Shown: piece after piece, positions 18,127 to 26,578 of the stretch
How the letters are laid out: every line of letters starts with the position of its first letter
How positions within the stretch are numbered: position 1 is the first letter of the stretch
Origin: Atlantibacter sp032062175
GTDB lineage: Bacteria; Pseudomonadota; Gammaproteobacteria; Enterobacterales; Enterobacteriaceae
Assembly: GCF_032062175.1 (NCBI RefSeq)
Contig: NZ_DAMBQK010000019.1
Location: forward strand, 1-64,000
Direction: 5' to 3'
Length of the DNA: 64,000 nucleotides
Translations under genes and position numbers: made by a program
The notes under the pieces: model-generated
Database searches by the model: none
What the model saw: the letters and a program-made list of their open reading frames with translations, nothing else
Told to the model about the DNA's origin: nothing

Positions 18127-18252
18127 CCATTAGGCTATTTTGTTTGCCATCTTGGGCCTGGGCAGTGCTCAAAATCCTCGCGTACTACGTGTACGCTCCG
18201 GTTTTTCCGCGCTGTCCGTGCCCAATCTGGCTGCACCAATTACGCCTAATGG
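18127..18252. repeat. 126-bp imperfect palindrome between nrfA and nrfB
   Basis: The element begins CCATTAGGC (18127-18135) and ends GCCTAATGG (18244-18252). Its arms can be aligned to each other over most of their length with mismatches: TTGGGC, the CAGTGC/CAGCGC blocks and the AAAA-CC blocks. A GCGTAC...GTACGC core is centred at about 18189. In the nrf mRNA it would fold into one long hairpin. The size is like an ERIC element, but the sequence does not match the ERIC consensus I know. It is probably a dispersed intergenic repeat. Confidence 0.75.
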
Positions 18253-18273
18253 AGCGGCTCTTGTTTACAGGGG

Positions 18274-19719
18274 TTATTTGCCTTCGGTTCCCAGCAATCC
18301 GTTTTTACGCGCCTGCTCGTCCCATTGCGGTACGACGGTTTTCAGGAAGTCCTGTTTCTCTGCGTTGATTTTCTGCATATCCAGGCCAATCGCCGCCTGG
18401 GCTTTGGCTTTGGTGGAGATATCCGGCAGTTTCACTTCTTCGGTGATGCCTTTAGTGGCCAGCAGACGAATCAGCTTAGCGCGGGCATCGGCGGCTTTAT
18501 TCAGCGCGGTGCCGAGCATACGCAGCGCTTCATCCGGCGCGTGCATATGAACGCCGTGAGACGCGATTGCCAGGTCCCAGCGCCATTGCGCGTGGCGGAT
18601 GTCGGTCTGAATCGGTTTCATCTCTTCGTCGGTCGCACCGGCATCCAGCGCGGCTTTGGCTTCGAAATGCGCATGAACCAGCTGTACTTCCACTTTACGC
18701 TTCAGATCCTGAATGGCCGCTTTACGCTCGGCGACCACAGATTGCAGTGCTTCTTTGGTCTGGGTGTGGCAGTTTTTACAGGTCTGATCGAAGGTATCGA
18801 ACGGGTTGCCAATCTTATGGCTGGTAAACATTTTGCCTTCAGCGTTCTGCATTTTCGGCATATGGCAGTCGATACAGGTCACGTTATTCTTGCCGTGAAT
18901 ACCTGCGCTCCAGGTTTCATATTCCGGGTGCTGCGCTTTCAGCATGGGCGTTTTTGACAGCGGGTTGACCCAGTCGGAGAAGGCGATCTCGTCGTAGTAT
19001 TTTTCCATCCCGTCAACGTTCGGGCCGTTATCCCACGGGAATTTCACCGCTTTGTCTTTGCCGTCGAAATAGTATTCAACGTGGCACTGGCCGCAGACCA
19101 TAGCCTGCTGATCCAGACGGCTGGCTTTATCGAACGGTTTACCGATGGTTTCCATGGCGCGCGCCGCATAAGGGCGGGACAGGGTTAACGCCGGTTTGCC
19201 TTTCGCAAAGTCATCTGACGCGGTGTTATGGCAGTCGGCACAGCCTAAATCGTTAACGATTTCCGGCCCGCCGCGCGCCCATTTACCGTGGAAATAACCC
19301 GCTTCGCCGTCCTTCTGAATCAGACGGGCGACGTCGGGGCTTTTACAGCTCCAGCAGGCCATGGGTAGCGGGCCGTCTTCAGCGGTTTTCGGCGCGCCGG
19401 TACGCAGGGTTTCACGTACATCGGTGAGCGCGTAAGCGTGGCCGCGCGGTTTGTTGTAATCCCGCGAGAACGGATAACCCGCCCACAGGACCACCATATT
19501 CGGGTCTTCCGCCAGCGCATCTTCACGTTCAGATTGCTCGCTGGTGGATTTCCATGAATTGAATTGATCGGCATGTTTATTGGCGAAAACTTCGTTATGT
19601 GCTTCAATTTTCGCGGGTGCGGTTGCAGCAGGAGCTTGTTCTGCGTGCGCCGGGCTTAACAACAATAAGCCGGCGAATAGGCTCCAGAAGTAGGGAAGAA
19701 ATTTGCTTATCCTGGCCAT
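18274..19719 (-). CDS. nrfA: ammonia-forming cytochrome c nitrite reductase
   Basis: NrfA (481 aa from the chosen start) is the periplasmic pentaheme enzyme that reduces nitrite to ammonium with six electrons. The catalytic heme has the diagnostic lysine-ligated CWSCK motif. The other four hemes use CADCH, CGQCH, CIDCH and CKNCH. Active-site neighbours such as VTCIDCHMPK are intact. A Sec signal peptide ends near AHAEQ. The start at 19719 (MARISKF) gives E. coli-like length, and an alternative ATG lies 5 codons upstream. It is the first gene of nrfABCDE-FG. An FNR box lies about 122 bp upstream. Confidence 0.97.
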   Translation of the reverse strand: MARISKFLPYFWSLFAGLLLLSPAHAEQAPAATAPAKIEAHNEVFANKHADQFNSWKSTSEQSEREDALAEDPNMVVLWAGYPFSRDYNKPRGHAYALTDVRETLRTGAPKTAEDGPLPMACWSCKSPDVARLIQKDGEAGYFHGKWARGGPEIVNDLGCADCHNTASDDFAKGKPALTLSRPYAARAMETIGKPFDKASRLDQQAMVCGQCHVEYYFDGKDKAVKFPWDNGPNVDGMEKYYDEIAFSDWVNPLSKTPMLKAQHPEYETWSAGIHGKNNVTCIDCHMPKMQNAEGKMFTSHKIGNPFDTFDQTCKNCHTQTKEALQSVVAERKAAIQDLKRKVEVQLVHAHFEAKAALDAGATDEEMKPIQTDIRHAQWRWDLAIASHGVHMHAPDEALRMLGTALNKAADARAKLIRLLATKGITEEVKLPDISTKAKAQAAIGLDMQKINAEKQDFLKTVVPQWDEQARKNGLLGTEGK

Positions 19720-19840
19720 GAGCGTTCCGTCCAAAGTAAGCCGCGTCAGTGCGGTTATTTTTATTCACTAAAGGGAATGACAATAATTGCCATCTCGACA
19801 TTGCTCTGAGCGTAAATTAGCAAAAACCCCATTAAAAATA

Positions 19841-19854
19841 TTGTTTTCGATCAA
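19841..19854 (-). promoter_or_regulatory. FNR box of nrfA promoter
   Basis: TTGTT-TTCG-ATCAA on the plus strand reads TTGAT-CGAA-AACAA on the minus strand, 8-9 of 10 consensus positions. A TAATTT -10 candidate (19819-19814 on the minus strand) lies about 31 bp from the box centre, as required for FNR at -41.5. In E. coli nrfA is activated by FNR at this same distance. Confidence 0.72.
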
Positions 19855-20005
19855 GAGTAAAGAAGAGTAAGTAAATATATAGGTTAGGGATAAATGCGCA
19901 GTGGGAACAAGCAGTTAAGTAACGATTATTAATTGCAGTAAAATAAATGACGTTGATTACAGAATTAAAAAAACGGTGCGATCGGCGATCACGGAATATT
20001 AAAAA

Positions 20006-20021
20006 TACCCCCAAAGGGGTA
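20006..20021. promoter_or_regulatory. 7-2-7 NarL/NarP-type site
   Basis: TACCCCC-AA-AGGGGTA is a palindromic pair of heptamers with 2-bp spacing. The right one, read in reverse, is TACCCCT and fits TACYNMT exactly, and the left one fits 6 of 7. It lies about 290 bp upstream of nrfA and 374 bp upstream of the ABC transporter. This is farther from the FNR box than the -74.5 site known in E. coli, so its target promoter is uncertain. Confidence 0.55.
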
Positions 20022-20394
20022 TTGAACATGATTTGCATCAAAAATGCATGTTTAGCCAGATATTTAATTTAATGAGGCTTAACATGCCGGGTTTTTAAAA
20101 AGAAAAATAGGGGGTTTCGTCATTTTATTATCATTTAAAGGTTCTTAATAAATGAATCCAGTTCAGCGCACTCCAGACACCCAGGACGCTGTGTGTACCG
20201 ATGTATCTACCGCTATAAAGCAAATCACCGCTCGTTTTGTCGTTCCGGGTAACAGGGCATTCCGTCATAGTTAACAGTCTGTTCACTAATAACTTTTTTG
20301 TATGTATTAAGTCATTTTTGGCATTTGTAGAAGCGAAAAACTTATGGGAGCGTAATACCACAAACTAATAAATACAGGGTAATCAGAGGAAACT
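20022..20394. other. intergenic region upstream of the amino-acid ABC transporter
   Basis: An AT-rich spacer with a short inverted repeat (TGCAT...ATGCA around 20035-20050) and no convincing gene. A 40-codon frame from ATG 20152 has no good ribosome site. The transporter ribosome site (CAGAGGAAACT before ATG 20395) is clear. Confidence 0.4.
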
Positions 20395-21225
20395 ATGGCA
20401 CATCAACTTGGCACACAGCGCAAAGCACTGCTGGCTCTGGCAATAGTGGCATTAGGCGGTTTTGCTGCCTCATCCGTGCAGGCCGACCAATTAGCCGATA
20501 TTAAAAAAGCGGGCGTCGTAAAAGTGGCGACCTTTGATGCTAACCCACCGTTCGGTTCCGTGGATGCGAAAACCCATGAAATTGTCGGTTACGACGTGGA
20601 CTTCGCCAAAGCGCTGGCAAAATCCCTCGGCGTGAAGCTGGAACTGGTTGCCACCAACCCGGCAAACCGTATTCCTTTATTGCAGTCCGGCAAAGCGGAT
20701 CTGATTGTCGCGGATATCACCATCACCCCGGAACGTGCCCAGGTGATCGATTTCTCTACCCCGTATTTTGTCACCGGCCAGCAATTCCTGGTCCCGGCGA
20801 AATCCCCGGACAAGCTGGATGACTACAGCCGCGCACGCATTGGTGCGGTAAAAGGCACCACTGGGGAGCAGGCGCTGCACCAGCGTTACCCGCAGGCTCG
20901 GGTGCTGGCGTATGACGATATCCCGCTGGCCCTGACCGCGTTGCGTAACGGCAACGTTCAGGCCATCACCCAGGACAGCACTATTCTGGCTGGCCTGCTG
21001 GCAGGCGCGCCGGACAAAGCCAACTTTAAAATTTTGCCGGACCTGCTGAGTAAAGAAGAGATCGGCGTCGGCGTGAAAAAAGGCGAAACCGCGCTGCTGC
21101 AAGCCGTGAATGACGAACTGGTGAACCTTGAGAAGAGCGGCGAAGCCAGCCGTATCTATGACACCTGGTTTGGCCCGTCTACCCAGACTCCGCAGCCGCG
21201 TTCCTTTACCATAGAAGCGAAGTAA
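20395..21225 (+). CDS. polar amino-acid ABC transporter, periplasmic binding protein
   Basis: This 276-residue family 3 solute-binding protein (GlnH/GltI/HisJ fold) has a Sec signal peptide (residues 1-30, ending SVQADQ). Ligand-site landmarks of amino-acid binders are visible: PPFGSVD with the conserved aromatic, GYDVDFAKALAKSL, and ADITITPERAQVIDFSTPYF. The substrate cannot be fixed from sequence. Acidic or polar amino acids are likely for this group. It is the first gene of a four-gene binding protein-ATPase-permease-permease operon. Confidence 0.9.
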   Translation: MAHQLGTQRKALLALAIVALGGFAASSVQADQLADIKKAGVVKVATFDANPPFGSVDAKTHEIVGYDVDFAKALAKSLGVKLELVATNPANRIPLLQSGKADLIVADITITPERAQVIDFSTPYFVTGQQFLVPAKSPDKLDDYSRARIGAVKGTTGEQALHQRYPQARVLAYDDIPLALTALRNGNVQAITQDSTILAGLLAGAPDKANFKILPDLLSKEEIGVGVKKGETALLQAVNDELVNLEKSGEASRIYDTWFGPSTQTPQPRSFTIEAK

Positions 21226-21226
21226 T

Positions 21227-22044
<818 letters not shown>

Positions 22045-22045
<1 letters not shown>

Positions 22046-22824
22046 TGGTTAACCTGGACTGGCAGGGGGTGCTGACAGGGCTTCCTCTGCAATGGATTAT
22101 TTCGGGCTTTCTGACCACGGTGTGGGTGTCGCTAATCGGCATGGCGCTGGCTACCGTACTGGCCGTACTGTTTCTGGCGCTGCGGCTGGCGGGCGGCGCT
22201 GGCGGGCGTGCCGCCGTGGCAAGTTGGGTATCGGTATTTCGCAACACGCCGCTGCTGGTGCAATTGCTGTTCTGGTATTTCGCGGCCTGGAACCTGCTAC
22301 CGCTGGCGGTGCGCGATTTCGTCAATGCCGATCATGCCTGGTCGATTCTGCCGGGCGATGTCTGGTGGCTGACGCCGGAATTTCTCTGCTCGGCCTGGGG
22401 GCTGGGCGTTTTCACCTCGGCATTTTTAATTGAGGAGATTGAAGCAGGCTTAAGCGCCGTCCCCGCCGGCCAGCGCGAAGCGGCGCTGTCCCAGGGCTTT
22501 TCCACCTGGGCGCTGTTTCGCTGTGTGCTGCTGCCGCAGGGGCTGGCGAACGCGTGGCAGCCGATTGTCGGCCAGTATCTGAATCTGATGAAACTGTCGT
22601 CGCTGGCCAGCGGCATTGGGTTTGCTGAGCTGACGTACCAGGTCCGCCAGATAGAGAGCTATAACGCCCACGCGCTGGAGGCGTTTGCCGTCGGTACTGT
22701 GCTCTATTTATTACTCGGCGTGGTGATGGGGTTGATGCTCGGCAGGATTGGGCCCGGAAGCGCGCGCCGCAAACCCGTGGCCCAGCGTGCTATCGCGCAA
22801 CGCGAGGTACAACGTGATCGCTAA
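22045..22824 (+). CDS. polar amino-acid ABC transporter, permease 1
   Basis: This 259-residue inner-membrane permease of the HisM/GlnP group has an N-terminal helix (ISGFLTTVWVSLIGMALATV) and further hydrophobic segments. The cytoplasmic EAA loop (GQREAALSQGFSTWALFRCVLLPQ, shortened here) contacts the ATPase. It is longer than usual because of a central segment (about residues 78-125) with a tryptophan-rich periplasmic loop, as in the GltJ/AatQ group of acidic amino-acid permeases. The last 11 bp overlap permease 2. Confidence 0.9.
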
Positions 22825-23500
22825 TATCACTGTGATTACCGATAACCTCGACTATTTGCTGTGGGGCCGCATGGCCCAGGGCGAGCCGGGTGGGGTGCTA
22901 TTGACCCTGATGATGGCCTTTGGCGCTGGTGTGCTGGCGCTGCCCGGCGGGATTGCGCTGGCGTGCGTGGCATGGCGTTATTCCGGCGTGGTGCGCCGCG
23001 TGCTGTTTGCCTGGGCGGAACTGATCCGCGGCATCCCGCTGATCTTCGTTATCTTCTGGCTGTGGTATTTGCTGCCGATGATGATGGGCATCGATCTGCC
23101 GGGTGCGGTCACGGTGACGCTGGCGCTGGCGTGGTTTACTTCGGCATCGGTGATGCACTCGACGCTTGCCGGATTACAGGCGTTGCCGGCCGGGCAATAT
23201 GAAGCCGCGCAGACCCAGGGGTTTAGTCCCTGGCAGGCGCTCCGGCTGATCCTGCTGCCGCAGGTGCTGCGCAATGTGTTGCCGTCGCTGGTGGGGATTT
23301 TTATCGGCCTGCTGAAAGACACGTCGCTGGCGTTTATCGTCAACGTGCCGGAGCTGACCACGGTGGCCGGGCAGGTAAACAGCCGGGTGCAGATTTACCC
23401 GACGGCGATTTTTATCTTCGTCGGCGTGGTTTATTACCTGCTGTGTAGCGGGCTGGGCGTTTTGGCCCGCCGCTGGCAGCGGCGGGCCCTTCAGCCATAA
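22814..23500 (+). CDS. polar amino-acid ABC transporter, permease 2
   Basis: This is the second HisM/GlnP-family permease (228 aa from GTG 22814). The GTG start was chosen because GAGG lies about 7 bp before it and an upstream in-frame extension would lie far inside permease 1. The N-terminal part (ANITVITDNLDYLLWGRM) precedes five hydrophobic helices, and the EAA loop is QYEAAQTQGFSPWQALRL. It ends just before a strong terminator, which closes the operon. Confidence 0.9.
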   Translation: MIANITVITDNLDYLLWGRMAQGEPGGVLLTLMMAFGAGVLALPGGIALACVAWRYSGVVRRVLFAWAELIRGIPLIFVIFWLWYLLPMMMGIDLPGAVTVTLALAWFTSASVMHSTLAGLQALPAGQYEAAQTQGFSPWQALRLILLPQVLRNVLPSLVGIFIGLLKDTSLAFIVNVPELTTVAGQVNSRVQIYPTAIFIFVGVVYYLLCSGLGVLARRWQRRALQP

Positions 23501-23506
23501 TGTAAC

Positions 23507-23528
23507 GCGCGCTTCGGCGCGCTTTTTT
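23507..23528 (+). terminator. rho-independent terminator of the ABC transporter operon
   Basis: GCGCGC (23507-23512), loop TTCG, GCGCGC (23517-23522), then T6. This is a textbook hairpin 6 bp after the permease stop. It overlaps the 3' end of the converging methionine aminopeptidase gene. Confidence 0.93.
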
Positions 23529-24309
23529 ATAGCGGAGCGTAATGACCAACGCCGTCCGGCCAGGGTGTCAGCAGGTCATAACCGGTTTCGGTGACCGCCA
23601 CGGTATGCTCCCACTGGGCCGACAGCGAGCGGTCTTTCGTCACCACCGTCCAGCCATCGCTCAGCACGCTGGTGGCGGGCTTACCGGCGTTGATCATCGG
23701 CTCAATAGTGAAAATCATCCCCGGCTCCAGCACGATGCCGGTGCCCGGTATACCGTAGTGCAGGATTTGCGGCTCGTCATGGTATTCGCGCCCTACGCCG
23801 TGCCCGCAGTATTCACGTACTACCGAGAAACCGGCATCCTCCGCCACGCGCTGGATCGCCGCGCCGATATCACCCAGCGTGGCGCCCGGACGCACGGTTT
23901 TGATCCCCGCGACCATCGAGTCGTAGGTCACTTCCACCAGGCGACGTGCCCGTATGGACGGTTCGCCCACGAAGTACATGCGACTGGTATCGCCGTACCA
24001 ACCGTCTTTGATAATCGCCACATCAATATTAACGATATCGCCCTTCTTCAGCAGCTTGTCCGAAGGGATGCCGTGGCACACCACGTGGTTGACCGAGGTG
24101 CAGACCGTTTTGGTGTAACCGTGGTAGCCAATGTTCGCCGGGATCACGTTCAGCTCATTAACCAGATAATCGTGGCAGATCCGGTCGATCTCGTCAGTGG
24201 AGATACCGGGACGCACATGCGGCGCGATCATTTCCAGCACCCTGGCGGCGGCATGGCCTGCGGCGCGCGCCATTTCGATTTCTTTTTGGGTATGCAGAAC
24301 AATGGTCAT
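23527..24309 (-). CDS. type I methionine aminopeptidase, second copy in an antitoxin-like operon
   Basis: This 260-residue type I methionyl aminopeptidase (E. coli Map: 264 aa) removes initiator methionine from nascent proteins. The metal and catalytic residues of the family are all present: His in VVCHGIPS, the two Asp of IDVAI...GDTSR, His in GHGVGREYHDEP, Glu in FTIEPMIN and Glu in WEHTVAVTE. The housekeeping map of enterobacteria lies beside rpsB-tsf, so this is probably a paralogue. It overlaps the upstream ParD-like gene by 4 bp (ATGA), in the place where a toxin would normally sit. The C-terminal PWPDGVGHYAPL replaces the usual tail. Whether it is catalytically competent or a regulator cannot be told by eye. 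Confidence 0.9.
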   Translation of the reverse strand: MTIVLHTQKEIEMARAAGHAAARVLEMIAPHVRPGISTDEIDRICHDYLVNELNVIPANIGYHGYTKTVCTSVNHVVCHGIPSDKLLKKGDIVNIDVAIIKDGWYGDTSRMYFVGEPSIRARRLVEVTYDSMVAGIKTVRPGATLGDIGAAIQRVAEDAGFSVVREYCGHGVGREYHDEPQILHYGIPGTGIVLEPGMIFTIEPMINAGKPATSVLSDGWTVVTKDRSLSAQWEHTVAVTETGYDLLTPWPDGVGHYAPL

Positions 24310-24554
24310 TGTGTGGCACCTTCCTGGGTTTCAGGAAGCGTGTCATCCAGTAAAGAGGTGATATCCACGCCGCCTTTGAGTTCAGCCTGTACCAGCGCGC
24401 GGGCGAGTTGCTGGTGGGTGAGGTGCGGATACAGTTCCGCCAGCATGCCGATTTTCATCCAGTGTTCCGCCTGGGCATTAATCGAACGGCTCATGGCGTT
24501 ACTGGCGACACGCAGATTTTCATGCATCAAATCAGAGATCTTAACGATACCCAT
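24306..24554 (-). CDS. ParD-like antitoxin-family protein
   Basis: This 82-residue protein matches the ParD-like family (Pfam ParD_like type): MGIVKISDLMHENLRVAS, then SINAQAEHWMKIGMLAELYP. An N-terminal ribbon-helix-helix DNA-binding fold is expected, followed by a flexible acidic tail (LLDDTLPETQEG), as in antitoxins. It lies immediately behind a perfect 10+10-bp inverted repeat and is coupled by a 4-bp overlap to a methionine aminopeptidase gene. No ParE-like toxin is present. The family name is from homology, and its action on the downstream enzyme is inference. Confidence 0.82.
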   Translation of the reverse strand: MGIVKISDLMHENLRVASNAMSRSINAQAEHWMKIGMLAELYPHLTHQQLARALVQAELKGGVDITSLLDDTLPETQEGATQ

Positions 24555-24562
24555 GGTTCACC

Positions 24563-24588
24563 TATACGAATCATATACGATTCGTATA
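24563..24588. promoter_or_regulatory. probable operator of the ParD-like/aminopeptidase operon
   Basis: TATACGAATC-ATATAC-GATTCGTATA is a perfect 10-bp inverted repeat with a 6-bp spacer. It starts 9 bp upstream of the ParD-like ATG and covers the probable -10 region on the minus strand. This is the expected place for autorepression by an RHH antitoxin. Confidence 0.75.
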
Positions 24589-24950
24589 TTATCACGCGAT
24601 CCCGGTGCTGGCGACTGCCGTTTACCCGTTCTGGATACAGGATATATTTTTGGAAACTATAAGAAATACTGATAGATCATTTTTTTAATAACGAATATTT
24701 AGATTGATTTTATTAAAATATGATCTTCAAAATTATTAAAAATTATTAAAACGACAGAATTTTAAGGAGTTAGTTTTTTTACCCACATATTTAATGCTGA
24801 GATAAATCTTATTTGCAGGATATATTACCTGACGGCAGTGGATTTTATTCTTGCGTGAAGTGTGATGCAGGCTATAGTTAACACTGCTTGACGGGAATAA
24901 CGCTTCCCAATTTATTAAAACTTTCACCAAAACATAATGAGGAAATTATT
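24589..24950. other. AT-rich intergenic region with yciG promoter
   Basis: No gene is seen between the ParD-like operon and yciG. GGCTATAGTTAAC at about 24870-24882 resembles an RpoS-type extended -10 (CTATACT), which is plausible for the stress gene that follows. The ribosome site of yciG is ATGAGGAAATTATT before ATG 24951. Confidence 0.4.
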
Positions 24951-25121
24951 ATGACTCAGCATCGTGGCGGTTCAGGTAATTTTGCAGAAGATAAACAGCG
25001 TGCTTCTGAGGCTGGCAAAAAAGGCGGCCAAAACAGCGGCGGTAATTTCAAAAATGACCCGCAGAAAGCATCCGAAGCGGGGAAAAAAGGCGGTAAAAGC
25101 AGCGGCGGCGGCGGTCGTTAA
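24951..25121 (+). CDS. yciG: stress-induced KGG-repeat protein
   Basis: This 56-residue hydrophilic protein begins MTQHRGGSGNFAEDKQRASE and contains two KGG modules (ASEAGKKGGQNSGGNF, then ASEAGKKGGKSSGGGG). It matches E. coli YciG almost residue for residue. The general-stress family is RpoS-dependent in E. coli and Salmonella and is linked there to motility. The molecular role is not settled. It is followed by yciF, as in the E. coli yciGFE group, but yciE is not present here. Confidence 0.93.
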   Translation: MTQHRGGSGNFAEDKQRASEAGKKGGQNSGGNFKNDPQKASEAGKKGGKSSGGGGR

Positions 25122-25342
25122 GCCGGGTTCCGTTGGGTAAGTTTACCTACCTTTGAAATTAGCAGTCGTTTAATTACCTAATTAAATGAAGGTTGTTTCT
25201 ATTATCCGCTTAATTAATTTTTAAGCGAAGCATACAAACGGTATCCCTTACGCAGGAAGTTTGCGTTCAGTGAAAAGGGGTGCCGTTTTTTATGCACCAT
25301 AATTAACCGTAACGGCAAAGATGACGAGACGAGGAATATATT

Positions 25343-25822
25343 ATGCCTTCAGTTAAGACACTTGAAGATCTATTTATTCACGAGCTGTCAGATATTTACA
25401 GCGCGGAAAAGCAGATTACCCGTGCGCTTCCAAAAATGGCACGTGCAGCAACCGATAAGAATCTGAAAGCGGCCTTTGAGGCGCACCTCGAAGAAACCCG
25501 CGGCCAGATTGAGCGTATCGACCAACTGGTTGAATTGACAGAGGGTGTTCGCATCCGCCGCATGAAGTGCCATGCGCTGGAAGGCCTGGTTGAAGAAGCG
25601 CAGGAAATCATCGAATCGGTAGAAGCCGGTACGCTGCGTGATGAAGGGCTTATCGGTGCGGCACAGAAAGTGGAGCACTACGAGATCGCTTCCTACGGTA
25701 CGCTGCGTACCCTGGCCCTGAAACTGGGCTATAAAGAAGCAGCGAAACTGCTGGAAGAGACCCTCAATGAGGAAAAAGCCACCGATACCAAACTAACCGG
25801 TATCGCGGAAGGTAACAAATAG
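25343..25822 (+). CDS. yciF: DUF892 ferritin-like stress protein
   Basis: This 159-residue protein of the DUF892 family adopts a four-helix ferritin-like bundle. Conserved features match E. coli YciF: FIHELSDIYSAEKQITRALPK, HLEETRGQIERIDQL and VEHYEIASYGTL. The glutamate/histidine residues in these helices could bind metal. It lies 221 bp after yciG with its own ribosome site (GACGAGGAATATATT), so it may have its own promoter. In E. coli and Salmonella the gene is induced by stress and bile. The biochemical activity is unknown. Confidence 0.92.
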   Translation: MPSVKTLEDLFIHELSDIYSAEKQITRALPKMARAATDKNLKAAFEAHLEETRGQIERIDQLVELTEGVRIRRMKCHALEGLVEEAQEIIESVEAGTLRDEGLIGAAQKVEHYEIASYGTLRTLALKLGYKEAAKLLEETLNEEKATDTKLTGIAEGNK

Positions 25823-25833
25823 TCAGCAAAGCG

Positions 25834-25858
25834 GGCCTGCGAAAGCAGGCCGTTTTTT
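25834..25858 (+). terminator. terminator of yciF
   Basis: GGCCTGC (25834-25840), loop GAAA, GCAGGCC (25845-25851), then GTTTTTT. A strong hairpin 12 bp after the yciF stop. Confidence 0.93.
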
Positions 25859-25860
25859 GC

Positions 25861-26391
25861 TTACTGCCACCCCAGCGCCTCAACAATGGCCCGACGATAG
25901 ACCGTGTCGATCTGTTCAGGGACGCTCTTGACGTAATCCCGCGCGTGCTCGCGCGTTTCTCCCGTCAGACTATCCAGATAAGCCACGGCTTCGGTCACCG
26001 TCGGCGCACGCCCTTCCATTTCCGCGCTTTTCGCCGGCAATGCGGTCCAGACTACGGCTTCAATACCGTGTTCCTGCGCCCATTCCGCCAGTTCGCCTTC
26101 CGGCGTGTCGTCTATGATCAGTAGCCCGATACCATCAACGCGCTCCTCATCAATGCCTTCCCGCTGGCGTAACGCATCGCAGGCAACGGTGACGTCTTCG
26201 AAATCAAGCCAGGCCCAGAGCACCTGAACGGGTGCAGCGTTAACGCAAATCACCGTCGCCAGTTCGCCGCCGTCGCTGACGCGGGCAAATTCGATCGGTA
26301 ACAATGGGCCATCGGTTTGCCATTCTCCGACAACGGGTAAATTTTCCGGTTTCCAGATAAGTGAGCCCCAACCCAGACAGGCGATTTTCAT
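25861..26391 (-). CDS. conserved hypothetical protein with GGCT-like N-terminus
   Basis: This 176-residue protein begins MKIACLGWGSLIWKPENLP. The GSL motif after a hydrophobic strand is where gamma-glutamylcyclotransferase-fold proteins bind the glutamyl group, so that fold is possible. The rest (acidic, with WTALPAKS and a C-terminal YVKSVPEQIDTVYRRAIVEAL helix) resembles uncharacterised enterobacterial proteins annotated only as hypothetical. No signal peptide or membrane segment is present. It converges on yciF, with the yciF terminator between them. No reaction can be assigned. Confidence 0.7.
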   Translation of the reverse strand: MKIACLGWGSLIWKPENLPVVGEWQTDGPLLPIEFARVSDGGELATVICVNAAPVQVLWAWLDFEDVTVACDALRQREGIDEERVDGIGLLIIDDTPEGELAEWAQEHGIEAVVWTALPAKSAEMEGRAPTVTEAVAYLDSLTGETREHARDYVKSVPEQIDTVYRRAIVEALGWQ

Positions 26392-26480
26392 GCGTGGTTC
26401 CTGAAATTAAGCAACATTAGAAAACTGTAGCAAAGCTAAGCCGGTTGGTATCAGGAAAGATTGGGAAAATAAGAGGACAC

Positions 26481-26498
26481 AGGCCCGTCGCCGGGCCT
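26481..26498 (-). terminator. GC-rich hairpin, minus-strand orientation possible
   Basis: AGGCCCG (26481-26487) pairs with CGGGCCT (26492-26498). On the minus strand it is followed by TGTCCTCTTATTTT, a modest T-rich tail. It lies about 50 bp from the palindrome at 26550-26578. Confidence 0.4.
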
Positions 26499-26549
26499 GG
26501 TGCTGAGTGGTGCCCTCAGGCAGTGAGCGTGGCGTTACTGGTTCGTGGG

Positions 26550-26578
26550 GCACTTGTTCGGTAATACCGAACAAGTGC
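26550..26578. repeat. perfect 13-bp inverted repeat, shared core with the rhuM palindrome
   Basis: GCACTTGTTCGGT-AAT-ACCGAACAAGTGC is perfect on both arms. The inner nine bases of each arm, TTGTTCGGT and ACCGAACAA, recur with a 3-base loop inside the RhuM-family gene at 34577-34603. The rest of the 528-bp gap (26392-26919) holds the hairpin at 26481 and AT-rich sequence with no gene I can support. Confidence 0.7.

Noticed and set aside
18127..18252. ERIC element
   Set aside because: The length fits, but the arms do not contain the known ERIC core sequences. It was listed as an unnamed palindromic repeat instead.
20034..20050. TGCAT...ATGCA repeat as a CRP or FNR site
   Set aside because: The arms do not match either consensus and the repeat is only 5 bp, so it is compatible with chance.
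20152..20274. 40-codon frame upstream of the ABC transporter
   Set aside because: It lacks a proper ribosome site and shows no recognisable motif. The region is an AT-rich regulatory spacer, and a frame of this length is expected by chance.
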